64,000 nucleotides of DNA from Alistipes sp. UBA934 (GTDB taxonomy: Bacteria; Bacteroidota; Bacteroidia; Bacteroidales; Rikenellaceae). The notes below the pieces were generated by a model. The model ran no database searches and had not been told where the DNA came from. It saw only the letters and a program-made list of their open reading frames with translations. A program made the position numbers and the translations under genes. The DNA is taken from positions 62,001 through 126,000 of the forward strand of contig DBDK01000010.1 in NCBI GenBank assembly GCA_002293535.1, given 5' to 3'. Numbering within the stretch: the stretch's first letter is position 1; each line of letters opens with the position of its first letter. This document shows, piece after piece, positions 50,718 to 60,145 of the stretch.

Positions 50718-52334
50718 TTACCATACGTGTTCGGGAGAGTCCCCTGCAGGTGCAGTAGGTGCGGGATTGCTCACGATGTTGGGGTTATAGTTCGATTCGG
50801 TCTGAACGATGCAAAGGTTCATCCACTCGGGAACATCGTCAGTGTTCCAACGATAGCCCGTAATGTGGTTCGTACCTGCATAGCTACGAGTGATCCCTTT
50901 CCTGAGACGCTTGATATCGAAAGTTGCAAAACCTTCGCCCCAAAGCTCGACGCGACGCTGCCACCAAACATTGTCCTGGAAAGAAACATTGCCATCGTAC
51001 CTGTAGGCCGGGTTGCGGCTCTGAGCAAATGTGGTCAAAAGAGCCTGACCACGAGAAGCATCCTGCATACCGGCAGCTTCGGCTTCGATGAGCATCATCT
51101 CCTCAACACGCATAATGGGCACCGAGGCGACTGTAGCTGCGTAAGGATTTTCGCGACCAGCAGCGCCGCCCGCAGCACGGAACTTCAGCGAGAGGTGACC
51201 ATACGTCTTCGACGTGGAAGCTGCAGCAGCTTGATCTATATACTGAGGATAGTTGGAGTAGTTGCTAACTAAAGCTTCTGTACGAGCTCCAGCAGCCATA
51301 CCATCCAGAGCAGGGTTGATAAAGCAATTCTTACGGAAGTCGGTTTCGGGAATGGTCGAGTAGAGGTGAGCGTCGATGCGCTTGGGCTGACCGTAGGCGC
51401 TTCCGTACAAACCACCTTTCACTTCGAGAAACATCTGAGAACCCCAGTTCGAGTCGGAGTCGTTCATAAGAATGTTATCCGAGTTGGCGTTGAAAACCAA
51501 ACCGAACATCCACGCACTGTTAGGCGTATTGAATGCAGTCATACGATCGGTGTACTGAGCCTGATTCATAGGAGTGTAACCGGCCTGAGCCTGCTTTGCA
51601 TACTTTTCGGCATTGGCCCATTCTTCGGTTGTGAGATAAGCGCGGGCCTTCAGACCATACACAACACTGAGGTCGGGAGTATATACATCGTTACGCTTGT
51701 AGTCCTTAATGTACTGTTCTGCCAGATCGAGGTCTGCGAGAATGAATTCCCAAATCTCATCCCAGGTAGCGTTGCCTGTTGTGGTCAGCTCTTCCATTGT
51801 GGTAGATTCGGTACGGATGGGAACAGTGAGGTCGTTGGTTTGGTTCGCGAACATACGTGCCAAATCCATATAGAACATAGCGCGCATAGCATAAGCGATA
51901 CCAAGACCGTCGATTTGCTCGTCGAGAGGTTCTTCACCTGCAAGGCTGATAACCGTATTACAGTTGTTGATCCATTTGTAATAGTACGACCAGGGATATT
52001 GGCACACCAAGTAACCTGGGCCGAGGCCGGTAGAGGCGTAACCAAAGTGAGTGTACCAGTCGTTTGCTTCGATCATAATGTCCTGACCCATAACGTCTCT
52101 CATCAGGTAGAAAGAGCAATAGCCATAATCATAGGGAGTCGTGTCGCCTCCGCTCATCACAAATGTTCCAGACAGTGATGTCGTCAAACCATTGACAAAA
52201 CCGTCATACACCTCAGGAGCCACACTGACCTGATCGAAAGTCGGACGACTATTCTGGGGCAGATCCTCCTTGATGCAACTTGCAGCAACCAAGCCAAAAG
52301 CCGCTACAAGAAGTATTTTACTGAACTTTATCAT
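50718..52334 (-). CDS. SusD/RagB family surface nutrient-binding lipoprotein
   Basis: Outer-membrane lipoprotein that forms the lid of the SusC channel and binds the ligand. The 538-residue protein has a lipobox AASC at about 17-20, TPR-like helices including the conserved IDGLGIAYAMRAMFYMDLARMF (about 142-163) and LDLAEQYIKDY. The C-terminal half holds the RVEEMMLIEAEA helix and LWGEGFATFDIKRLRKG. Full length for the family. Ligand not predictable from sequence. Confidence 0.95.
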   Translation of the reverse strand: MIKFSKILLVAAFGLVAASCIKEDLPQNSRPTFDQVSVAPEVYDGFVNGLTTSLSGTFVMSGGDTTPYDYGYCSFYLMRDVMGQDIMIEANDWYTHFGYASTGLGPGYLVCQYPWSYYYKWINNCNTVISLAGEEPLDEQIDGLGIAYAMRAMFYMDLARMFANQTNDLTVPIRTESTTMEELTTTGNATWDEIWEFILADLDLAEQYIKDYKRNDVYTPDLSVVYGLKARAYLTTEEWANAEKYAKQAQAGYTPMNQAQYTDRMTAFNTPNSAWMFGLVFNANSDNILMNDSDSNWGSQMFLEVKGGLYGSAYGQPKRIDAHLYSTIPETDFRKNCFINPALDGMAAGARTEALVSNYSNYPQYIDQAAAASTSKTYGHLSLKFRAAGGAAGRENPYAATVASVPIMRVEEMMLIEAEAAGMQDASRGQALLTTFAQSRNPAYRYDGNVSFQDNVWWQRRVELWGEGFATFDIKRLRKGITRSYAGTNHITGYRWNTDDVPEWMNLCIVQTESNYNPNIVSNPAPTAPAGDSPEHVW

Positions 52335-52359
52335 AATTTTACAATTTTAAGAGTTAAAT

Positions 52360-55300
52360 TTAGAATGTCAATTGGAGACCGCCCGAAATAGTACGCATCG
52401 GGGAGTAATCAAGAACCATACCATTACCGATATAAGCATAGCGTGGGTCGAGACCCTTGCGTGCCGACCAGAAGAAGAGGTTTTCACCCGCAGCATAGAC
52501 GCGAATCTTAACCTTGTCTTTCAAAAGGCTCTGAGGAACGGTATAGCCGATCATAAACGACTGGAAGTTGAGGTAGCTTGCATCCGTCAAAAAACGGCTG
52601 CTACGAGCGCCTGCAAACCTGTCGCCGAACTGCCAGCGAGGCATATTGCTGTCAGGATTGGTTTCGGGATTCCAGGATTTGATCCAGTCCTTGTGGATAG
52701 CGCTACCGGCGCGATTCACGCTTTCGTTGGCAGATACGGTCGAAGCATAATATCCGTCATATACTTTACCGCCGATCTGATAGTCGAACGTAACCGACAC
52801 GTCGAAATCTTTCACGCGAAGAGTCGAACCGAAACCACCATAAGCCTTGGGCAACATAGAACCCTGCTCATATCTGGCATTTGCCGAGGCATCATTGAAG
52901 TCGGTCGTAACATCGCCGCGAAGGATCTTTTCGCCGGTTACTTCGTCTACCGTGTTGATGTAGAACAACGATTCACCATTCTCATCGATACCGGCAAATT
53001 CGGGCATATAGGCGTTATACATCGGGCCACCTACTTTGTACCACATATCTATGGTACCACCTTCGGATTGGTTAAACCCGCCCCTGCCCATAGTCTTGGC
53101 TTCGGGAAGAGAGAGGATCTTGGTCTTATTGTGAGTGATGTTGGCATTGATAGACCAATCTACGTTGTTAGTACGGATTACCGTGCCATTCAAGGTAACT
53201 TCGATACCGGAGTTACGCAGGTCGCCGATGTTGTCATACATACCGCGGAAACCCGACGATTCGGGAATCGACATCCAGAACAACAGGTCGGTAGTCTTCT
53301 TGTTGTACAAATCGATCACACCGCTCAAACGACCCTTGAACAGACTAAACTCAACACCAACGTTGAAGTTAGTAGTGGTTTCCCAAGTGATGTCTCTATT
53401 ACCTTTAGTTACGGGAACAGGTGACATATGGATGCCGTCGCCGGAATCGACGATATCGAAGCGGTCGATGTATTGATATGAGCCGATGGCATCGTTACCC
53501 TGCTGACCTATAGAAGCTTTGAGCTTCAACATATCGATCCAGGTGGCGCTGGCCAGGAAATTCTCCTTGGACATAATCCAAGCACCACCGATACTCCAGA
53601 AGTCACCCCAGCGATTTTCGGGAGCAAAATACGACGAAGCGTCGCGGCGGTATGAAAGTGAAGCGTAGTACTTGCTGTCGTAATCGTACTGTGCGCTTAA
53701 GAAATAACCTTCCACGTTATGTTCGTCACGTATGTTGGACGAGGCATCGAAGTGAGGCAAAGCAGAACCGTCCAACTCCTGAATATCGGGAGAGAACATA
53801 CCCTGACCGCGACCCATCAATCTGCTGGTCTTTTGATCGTAGAATTCGTGACCGATCATCGCGTTGATATTGTGATGGCCGAAAGTGTCGAAATAAGACA
53901 CAGTTTGCAGGTTGTTAGTGCGGTATGATGTATCCACGGTCTTCTGGATGTAACCATTGGTGACAGCGGGAGTTCCATAGAACATATTACCGAACTGAGA
54001 TGTGTTGCTCTGACCCCAGTTTACGGTGGTGGAGACACTCGCTTTCAGGAAGTCGGTGATACTGACATCCGCAGAAAGGGTTCCGTTGAGCTGATTGTCC
54101 AATACATCATAGCTGTTGTACTGGTTTTCACCCAATGGGTTACCGGTGCCGAGGAAAGGACGCGAAAGACCTTCGTATCCGCCCATACTGGCAACACCAT
54201 AGTCATACATATCGTTACCGTGCTTATCCTTCAGAACGACGGGCTTGCCGTTTTCCAGTCCACGCACGAAGATAGGATAAATAGGAGCGATGCCCGAAGC
54301 GTAGTAGAAAAGGTTGCTCGATCCTGCTTCGGTACCCCAGTTAGAGTTCTGATCCTGAATTGAGCGCGTATAGCCGACATTTGCACCGAATCTCAACCAT
54401 TTTTTTGCTTGAAAATCAGCTTTCAAACGTGCTCCGATACGTTCGTAGCTCGAATTATCGACGATACCGCCGTCGTTAAGATAGCTGAGACTCGAATAGT
54501 AGCTAACGTTGCCGCTACCGCCGTTCACGCTAAGGTTGTATTCCTGACGCATATTATTGTTGTATGCGGCGTCGAGCCAATTGTCTGGAGTCAGCCAGTA
54601 TGTGTTGCCGTTGTAGGTGTATTCACGACCAAGAGTTGCATTGGGGTTAAGTCTGCCGTTAGAACCTACGAGCCACTCTCCCTGAGGACGAGAAAACACA
54701 TCGTACTGAAGATTGCTGAGCATTTCCACGTTGGCTCTTGCCGTTGCGGCTTCTACGCTAAGCTGATCTGCACCGTAATGGTTACGGTTGTACAGCTGAG
54801 TAAAGTATGCTTCGTAGTATTCACCCGGATCGGTGATCACGTCATACATTTGCATAGCGCGCGAGTTCACACCCATACGCATATCGAAGTTGATGACAGC
54901 ATCGCCCGAATGAGCGCGCTTGGTGGTCACGATGATCACACCAGAGGCACCACGAGCACCGTAAAGAGCCGCCGAGGCAGCATCCTTCAATACGGTTACT
55001 GACTCGATATCGGCCTGAGGAATGTTCGACAAACTTGCCGGATATGGCGCGCCGTCCAAGATCACCAAAGGTGCAGTCTCTGCGAACATCGAAGAGATAC
55101 CGCGAATGTTCACACCGCCTTCGGCTCTCGAACCGGGAGAATCGCCGGGCTGACCGCCGGTACCGCGAATCTGAAGACCCGGAACGGAACCGACGAGTGA
55201 ATTCAACACGTTGGTCGTTTGGCGTTTTTCGATCTGTTCAGCAGAAACAACGGCCGCCGAACCTGTAAAGGCCTCTCTCTTAGCAGTACCGAATGCAACC

Positions 55301-55611
55301 ACGATCACATCGTCGATGGCTTCGATGTACTGTTCCATCACGATTTCGATGATGGTTCTGTTTTCGATGGCGACTTGTTGAGTAGTGTAGCCGATGGAAG
55401 AGACGGATAGTGTCCCGTTTGCCGGTGCAGAGATGGCGAATTCTCCACGAACACCGGTGATGGCAACCGTGGAAGCACCTTCGACGGCGACCACAGCTCC
55501 GACGATCGGACTGCCTTCGGAATCGACGACATTACCGGTCACTTGTCTGTTTTGAGCGAACAGGGAGCCTGTCACCAAAACAGCCATAAGTAATAGTACA
55601 AATTTCCTCAT
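52360..55611 (-). CDS. SusC/RagA family TonB-dependent outer-membrane transporter
   Basis: A 1083-residue TonB-dependent importer. It has a signal peptide (to LFAQ), an N-terminal carboxypeptidase-like beta domain (about 22-100, VTGNVVDSEGSPIVGAVVAVEG), the plug domain (about 115-230, with SVPGLQIRGTGGQ and IESVTVLKDAASAALYGARGASGVIIVTTK) and a 22-strand barrel ending in an aromatic residue (GGLQLTF). There is no STN sensor domain, so no anti-sigma signalling arm. With SusD it forms a pedal-bin transporter for glycans or peptides. Confidence 0.96.
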   Translation of the reverse strand: MRKFVLLLMAVLVTGSLFAQNRQVTGNVVDSEGSPIVGAVVAVEGASTVAITGVRGEFAISAPANGTLSVSSIGYTTQQVAIENRTIIEIVMEQYIEAIDDVIVVAFGTAKREAFTGSAAVVSAEQIEKRQTTNVLNSLVGSVPGLQIRGTGGQPGDSPGSRAEGGVNIRGISSMFAETAPLVILDGAPYPASLSNIPQADIESVTVLKDAASAALYGARGASGVIIVTTKRAHSGDAVINFDMRMGVNSRAMQMYDVITDPGEYYEAYFTQLYNRNHYGADQLSVEAATARANVEMLSNLQYDVFSRPQGEWLVGSNGRLNPNATLGREYTYNGNTYWLTPDNWLDAAYNNNMRQEYNLSVNGGSGNVSYYSSLSYLNDGGIVDNSSYERIGARLKADFQAKKWLRFGANVGYTRSIQDQNSNWGTEAGSSNLFYYASGIAPIYPIFVRGLENGKPVVLKDKHGNDMYDYGVASMGGYEGLSRPFLGTGNPLGENQYNSYDVLDNQLNGTLSADVSITDFLKASVSTTVNWGQSNTSQFGNMFYGTPAVTNGYIQKTVDTSYRTNNLQTVSYFDTFGHHNINAMIGHEFYDQKTSRLMGRGQGMFSPDIQELDGSALPHFDASSNIRDEHNVEGYFLSAQYDYDSKYYASLSYRRDASSYFAPENRWGDFWSIGGAWIMSKENFLASATWIDMLKLKASIGQQGNDAIGSYQYIDRFDIVDSGDGIHMSPVPVTKGNRDITWETTTNFNVGVEFSLFKGRLSGVIDLYNKKTTDLLFWMSIPESSGFRGMYDNIGDLRNSGIEVTLNGTVIRTNNVDWSINANITHNKTKILSLPEAKTMGRGGFNQSEGGTIDMWYKVGGPMYNAYMPEFAGIDENGESLFYINTVDEVTGEKILRGDVTTDFNDASANARYEQGSMLPKAYGGFGSTLRVKDFDVSVTFDYQIGGKVYDGYYASTVSANESVNRAGSAIHKDWIKSWNPETNPDSNMPRWQFGDRFAGARSSRFLTDASYLNFQSFMIGYTVPQSLLKDKVKIRVYAAGENLFFWSARKGLDPRYAYIGNGMVLDYSPMRTISGGLQLTF

Positions 55612-55728
55612 TGTGAAATAGAATTAAGTGAAAAATTAGGTTGAAAAGATTTCAATTTAGTGGTATACATTAAGTTTTGATTACAAATCGTAATCCTCTA
55701 ACTCGTTGAGATAAGACAAATTACGGGA

Positions 55729-55759
55729 CAAATGTAACATAAAATTTTTATTTATCAAA
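55729..55759 (-). promoter_or_regulatory. Promoter of the SusCD locus (TTTG-N19-TACATTTG)
   Basis: On the minus strand TTTG (55759-55756) and TACATTTG (55736-55729) are spaced by exactly 19 bases, a full match to the Bacteroidota consensus. It leaves a leader of more than 100 bases before the SusC ATG, unlike most genes here. Confidence 0.75.
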
Positions 55760-55774
55760 AATTTTTAATAACAT

Positions 55775-55818
55775 TAAAAAAATAAAAAGCCGGCCATCTC
55801 GTTGAGTGGCCGGCTTTT
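55775..55818 (-). terminator. Rho-independent terminator after the FKBP gene pair
   Basis: Minus strand: 12-bp perfect stem AAAAGCCGGCCA/TGGCCGGCTTTT, 10-base loop, then a T-rich tract. It begins 17 bases after the FKBP lipoprotein stop. The rest of the 224-base gap to SusC is AT-rich promoter and leader. Confidence 0.85.
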
Positions 55819-55835
55819 GAGTGGAAAAAGAGTGT

Positions 55836-57149
55836 CTAATCCGCCTCGATGTATAGCTCGAAAATAAGGGGAGTGTAAGGCTGGATTTCGGTTGTAATTA
55901 TTTGTTCCGTCGTGGTCTCGGAGTAACCGGAAGTACTATAGTTATAGTAGTCGTACATACCCCCATAGCCATATCCGCCATAATAGTAATTGCTGCCGTA
56001 ATTATTATAGTAGCTGTTACCATACATACTATTCATCATACTGCTGTACATATACTGCTGGGCATAGGCGCTATAATACTCCTGTTGCTGTTGAATAGCC
56101 TTGGAAAGTCCTGTGGCGCCATAACCATAAGCCGAAGTGAAAACTATGCGACTCCATTGACCACGGCGAAGGTCGGGAATGGCTTGATAAAACGCAGAGA
56201 TATAGCTGCTCTTCTGGGTTTGAGGAGTGTAGCTCAGTGCAGTAAAGGAGGCATCGTTCGGCAGATAATTCTCACCGATACGGCGCTTGTAGAACTCGTC
56301 GTGTATAGTTTCGATGTTGGTGTCGAAGATAAACCCGTCCAGAAATCTGCCCACGAACCATATTTTAGCGGTAGAGTCGGCCGTGAGGGCATATTCGGGT
56401 ACGAAAGGTTTCTGGGGGAACTGCTTGAGCAGGTCGGCACGAGGGTGGAAATTGAGCGTATCCACATAGATCATAGTGGCTATGGTATCGGTCTCGGCAA
56501 GACCCCAACGCAGCGTGGCGTGATCCAATACCTGAGTCTCCTCCCAGTCGAGGGGATTCTTGACAACCTGCCGGACGGCCAGATCCTGAATGACGATCCT
56601 TGTGCCGTCGAGGCGAAATTGGCCACCATAGCCCTGGTCGTTGCTGTAGCCGTTCGAACCATAAGCCAGGTAGGACGGAATATAGAGCCTCACGTGAGAA
56701 CCTTCGGTGATCTTCATTTTGGAACCATCGGGCTTAACGAGATCGTTTTGCAGCGCGAAGTGTTGGCCTGGCATCATCCCGTAATTCTCGCGATCGACGT
56801 AGGTGTATTCCGGAACGTAGTGAGTGTAAGGCGAATAGGTGCGCTGGCGAAGAGCCTGCATAGAGTCGCGGGTTGCGAAGACGTTGTGGTCGATGTCGGT
56901 CGAGGTGTAGTCTAACGAGAGCCACATAACAGTGTCGCGACTGGATTCGATGCGTTGGTCGCCGTCCTCGAAAAACTCGACATAAATACCGTTCGACTGC
57001 TCGACAGCAGGAATGCCTTTGTCAAGGACGTACTTTTTCATCCACGCGTCGAATGCCAATTTTTCAAGATCGTTGCCATTCTCCGGAGTGGCCTTAGCGC
57101 AGGAAACCAGCAGCAGTGCCGTTGAAAATAGTATGAAAAGATACCTCAT
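55836..57149 (-). CDS. Two-domain FKBP-like lipoprotein with tyrosine-rich insertion
   Basis: A 437-residue lipoprotein (lipobox LVSC). The first FKBP-like domain spans about 95-195 (VRLYIPSYLAYGSNGY is the FKBP hydrophobic core strand). The second spans about 260-437 (IVFTSAYGYGATG to YTPLIFELYIEAD). Residues 358-416, in the loop before the last FKBP strand, form a low-complexity segment with 19 tyrosines in 59 residues plus Asn, Ser and Gly. FKBPs are prolyl isomerases or chaperones. Activity here is uncertain. The ATG at 57149 follows the preceding gene stop by 2 bases. Confidence 0.82.
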   Translation of the reverse strand: MRYLFILFSTALLLVSCAKATPENGNDLEKLAFDAWMKKYVLDKGIPAVEQSNGIYVEFFEDGDQRIESSRDTVMWLSLDYTSTDIDHNVFATRDSMQALRQRTYSPYTHYVPEYTYVDRENYGMMPGQHFALQNDLVKPDGSKMKITEGSHVRLYIPSYLAYGSNGYSNDQGYGGQFRLDGTRIVIQDLAVRQVVKNPLDWEETQVLDHATLRWGLAETDTIATMIYVDTLNFHPRADLLKQFPQKPFVPEYALTADSTAKIWFVGRFLDGFIFDTNIETIHDEFYKRRIGENYLPNDASFTALSYTPQTQKSSYISAFYQAIPDLRRGQWSRIVFTSAYGYGATGLSKAIQQQQEYYSAYAQQYMYSSMMNSMYGNSYYNNYGSNYYYGGYGYGGMYDYYNYSTSGYSETTTEQIITTEIQPYTPLIFELYIEAD

Positions 57150-57151
57150 AA

Positions 57152-57811
57152 TCAATCAATAATCTTAATGTCTGAGAGCTCGAAAACCAGTGAACTGCCT
57201 CCCGGAACATTATAAACGCTCTTGGAGCCGAAACCCGCGTCGGAGGTGAGATAAATCCTGACGATGTCACTCACGGCATCGTTCGAGGGATCGTCATCGT
57301 CCAAGCCTTCCGCGGCCTTACAGCCCAGTAACGCAACTTGTACCGATTTTAGTATGCCGGGGTCGCTGCCGACCTTGATTCTAAGGGGTGTGGTGGGCCA
57401 AAATTCAGGGTTGAAATCGGCGTTACTATTGGACAGAACCTCGCGACGTGCCTCTATGTTGGTGTAAAAAGTGGAAGCACTGTCGAAACTACCGGTGTAG
57501 ATTCGAGCGTCGAAGTGGAACGAAACACTGTCGTCCTGAGCAACGGCAGGCAAGGCGCCTCTCCCGTCGCGCTCCTCCAGATCGGCAAGATATTCATTTA
57601 CGATGTAACGGTAGGTTCCCCGCTGGACGATGTCATAATAACCACTGACGATTTGAGGCGCTGGATCGGGAAGATTTCCGCGCTCGTAAATATTAGCGCG
57701 CTTCAAATCTTCCACGATTCGCTCCCGCGCACGGTTGATTGAGTCATCGGACTCGCCACACGAAACGAGCATCGCTGCACACACACACGCATATATAAAG
57801 TAACGATACAT
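57152..57811 (-). CDS. FKBP-like peptidylprolyl isomerase lipoprotein
   Basis: A 219-residue lipoprotein (AMLVSC lipobox). Residues about 75-219 look like an FKBP domain: DDSVSFHFDARIYTGSFDSAS, PLRIKVGSDPGILKSVQVALLG, VRIYLTSDAGFGSKSVYNVPGGSSLVFELSDIKI. The region before it (RYIVNEYLADLEERDG) is helical. It is the first gene of a two-gene unit with the longer FKBP lipoprotein, and both are likely periplasm-facing folding helpers. ATG 57811 lies 6 bases after the -7 box. Confidence 0.82.
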   Translation of the reverse strand: MYRYFIYACVCAAMLVSCGESDDSINRARERIVEDLKRANIYERGNLPDPAPQIVSGYYDIVQRGTYRYIVNEYLADLEERDGRGALPAVAQDDSVSFHFDARIYTGSFDSASTFYTNIEARREVLSNSNADFNPEFWPTTPLRIKVGSDPGILKSVQVALLGCKAAEGLDDDDPSNDAVSDIVRIYLTSDAGFGSKSVYNVPGGSSLVFELSDIKIID

Positions 57812-57817
57812 CGCGTG

Positions 57818-57825
57818 CAAAGATA
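57818..57825 (-). promoter_or_regulatory. -7 box of the FKBP gene pair (TATCTTTG)
   Basis: Minus-strand TATCTTTG, 6 bases before the ATG at 57811. It overlaps the spacer to the upstream phosphate transporter gene. Confidence 0.6.
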
Positions 57826-57837
57826 CGACAATAATTT

Positions 57838-60057
57838 CTATAGTCCGCTTTCGACGAAATATTTTTGGCTCTTAAGCAGATTTCGCGACTGAAGCACCAT
57901 AGTTTTGGTCTCGTTGAGGATACCCAGATAGAGCACACTTGTTTTGGTGCCACCGGTCTCTTTCTGAATACGGCGTAACTGGTTCTTGATCACTTCCGAG
58001 ATCATCTCCATAAGTTTGTCGCGCATTACCATCACCTCGTCCATCTGAGAGAAGTCGTTGGTTTCGAGCATCCCGTTTATGGTGGTGTAGAGCTTCTTCA
58101 CATTGTCATTCACCTTGCGCAGGTCGGCCACCTGGTCTTTGGAGAAGCCCTTGTGATTGTTGTCGATATGGTTGAAAGCCGGGCGCGTAATGTGCACCAA
58201 AGCCTTGGTTACCTCCGATAGATAATCCACCACCTGAACATAATAATGTACCGTCTCTATATCGACTCCTTCCAGTTTATGCAGGATGGGCATCATCTCG
58301 TACTTTCGTTCGCGTGATTTGTAGAACAGTTCGTTGGACTCCTTCACCAATTGGCGTAGCGCCTTGCGGTTCTCTTTCATCACGGCCACCATCGTGCGGT
58401 TATAGATCTCGGTCACGCTGTCCATCACACCCCGCACCTCGTCGGAACACTGCTGAAGAATGGCTCGCGAATCGTCCGAAATGGTGAGCCAGCTCTCTTT
58501 GTGGTCGTCGTCGAGGTTTTCTATCCTTTTGGCTTTCAGGTTGCTGCGCAGGATCATCCATAGTGCCAGTGCCGAGATGATAATGATAGCCACCGTGCCG
58601 CCATACATCAGCGCTATTGCAATCGCAAAAGCGATAACGAATGCTCCCAATCCCGTGACAAACCAACCCATAACGACCGTCACCACACCCGAAATACGAT
58701 AGACGGCAGTTTCACGACCCCACGCCCTGTCGGCCAGCGACGTTCCCATCGCCACCATAAACGTCACGTAAGTGGTCGAAAGCGGAAGTTTGAGCGATGT
58801 ACCGAATGCAATCAGCAACGACGAACAGATCAGGTTCACCGTTGCGCGGATCAGGTCATAATGCTCGGTACCTTTTTCCGCTGCGCTCAAAACCTCGAAA
58901 CGGCGATTGATCCACCCCTGGGCTCTCTCTGGCAGAATCATTTTGTAGCTATTATTCACAGCTACGGCTACCCTGACGATTGCGCGAGAGAACATTGTGG
59001 AACTGTATTTCTCCTCGCCCTCTTTTTGGGAGGCGAGCTTGATCTCGGTTTCGGTGACGTGCATCGCCTTTTTGGAAAACCACAAAGTGAAGATCATAAT
59101 GAGTCCTGCACCCAACAACAACAACCAGTTGGCCGGTACGTCGTTTCGCAATCCACCCATCATCATATCCATATTACCCGTGTCGGCAGCCATCTTATAA
59201 GAGTCCCAACCGGCGATGGGCACCCCGATGAAGTTCACGAGGTCGTTACCTGCAAACGCGAGGGCCAGCGAGAACGTACCGATCAGGATCGTGACCTTAA
59301 GAATATTAACCTTGGCGAGCTGCAGCGCAAGCAGAATCAGCGACGAGGCCACCCACATTCCCGCAATTACCAGTGCTGTGTGGGCATTGACAAAATCGAG
59401 GAAAGCTGTCCCTCCGAGAGGAGCTTTCAGACCCTTAATAATCACATAATAGAGGATCATCGTCACTGCGATACCGCACCACGCAGCCCCGAAGTTACGA
59501 AACACCTTTTGATAACGGAACGAAAACAGCAGGCGGGAAATGTACATCACGAACGTACCAACGACGATAGCTGCAACCACCGAAGCAAGAATCCCCGATA
59601 CGATACCCATAGCCCTTGCCGTGTTTATATACTGACCGATGCTGTCTAAAGCGGCATCCGAACCCCAAATCTTAACCAACGAAACTGCGATCGCAGCACC
59701 AAGCAGCGCAAAAATCAACGAAACGGTTGTGGAAGTGGGCAGTCCCAGCGAGTTGTAAACATCCAGCAGCACCACATTTCCCAACATCACGGCCAGATAG
59801 AGCATCATCACCTCCTTGAAGGTGAACAGCTCCGGATTGAACATCCCGGTGCGCGCGACCTCCATCATACCGCTCGAAGTGAGCGTCCCGACAATGATAC
59901 CTATAGAAGCGACTAAGAGAATAATACGCATCGGGGCAGCCTTGGAACCTATGGCCGAGTTGAGGAAATTGACGGCGTCGTTGGTTACGCCCACAAAAAG
60001 ACCCGAAATGGCAGTAATTGCCAGAATAACAAGAACTACTGTAAAAATTATTTCCAT
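57838..60057 (-). CDS. Inorganic phosphate transporter (PiT family) with PhoU-like C-terminal domain
   Basis: A 739-residue cation-phosphate symporter. Two PHO4 half-repeats are seen, with GVTNDAVNFLNSAIGSKAA (about 24-42) and LAFAGNDLVNFIGVPIAGW as the paired GANDVAN-like motifs, and LGLPTSTTVSLIFALLG plus LKLPLSTTYVTFMVAMG. After about residue 525 comes a long soluble helical region (DEVRGVMDSVTEIYNRTM to the end), PhoU/DUF47-like, probably a built-in regulator. The first in-frame codon is GTG at 60066. ATG 60057 is preferred. Confidence 0.92.
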   Translation of the reverse strand: MEIIFTVVLVILAITAISGLFVGVTNDAVNFLNSAIGSKAAPMRIILLVASIGIIVGTLTSSGMMEVARTGMFNPELFTFKEVMMLYLAVMLGNVVLLDVYNSLGLPTSTTVSLIFALLGAAIAVSLVKIWGSDAALDSIGQYINTARAMGIVSGILASVVAAIVVGTFVMYISRLLFSFRYQKVFRNFGAAWCGIAVTMILYYVIIKGLKAPLGGTAFLDFVNAHTALVIAGMWVASSLILLALQLAKVNILKVTILIGTFSLALAFAGNDLVNFIGVPIAGWDSYKMAADTGNMDMMMGGLRNDVPANWLLLLGAGLIMIFTLWFSKKAMHVTETEIKLASQKEGEEKYSSTMFSRAIVRVAVAVNNSYKMILPERAQGWINRRFEVLSAAEKGTEHYDLIRATVNLICSSLLIAFGTSLKLPLSTTYVTFMVAMGTSLADRAWGRETAVYRISGVVTVVMGWFVTGLGAFVIAFAIAIALMYGGTVAIIIISALALWMILRSNLKAKRIENLDDDHKESWLTISDDSRAILQQCSDEVRGVMDSVTEIYNRTMVAVMKENRKALRQLVKESNELFYKSRERKYEMMPILHKLEGVDIETVHYYVQVVDYLSEVTKALVHITRPAFNHIDNNHKGFSKDQVADLRKVNDNVKKLYTTINGMLETNDFSQMDEVMVMRDKLMEMISEVIKNQLRRIQKETGGTKTSVLYLGILNETKTMVLQSRNLLKSQKYFVESGL

Positions 60058-60065
60058 AATAGCCA

Positions 60066-60073
60066 CAAAAATA
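60066..60073 (-). promoter_or_regulatory. -7 box of the phosphate transporter gene (TATTTTTG)
   Basis: Minus-strand TATTTTTG, 8 bases before the ATG at 60057. Confidence 0.55.
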
Positions 60074-60103
60074 GTACGATATTTCGGATTACAAAAAATT
60101 TAG

Positions 60104-60111
60104 TACCTTTG
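60104..60111 (+). promoter_or_regulatory. -7 box of the periplasmic-binding lipoprotein gene (TACCTTTG)
   Basis: Plus-strand TACCTTTG, 34 bases before the ATG at 60146. This is one of the few genes here with a normal leader. Confidence 0.6.
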
Positions 60112-60145
60112 TATCGATGATTTTAACAAAATCGTAATAATTTTT

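Noticed and set aside
55902..56915. A 337-codon plus-strand frame opposite the FKBP lipoprotein gene
   Set aside because: Its Ile/Val-rich start is the complement of the tyrosine- and asparagine-rich insertion of the FKBP gene.
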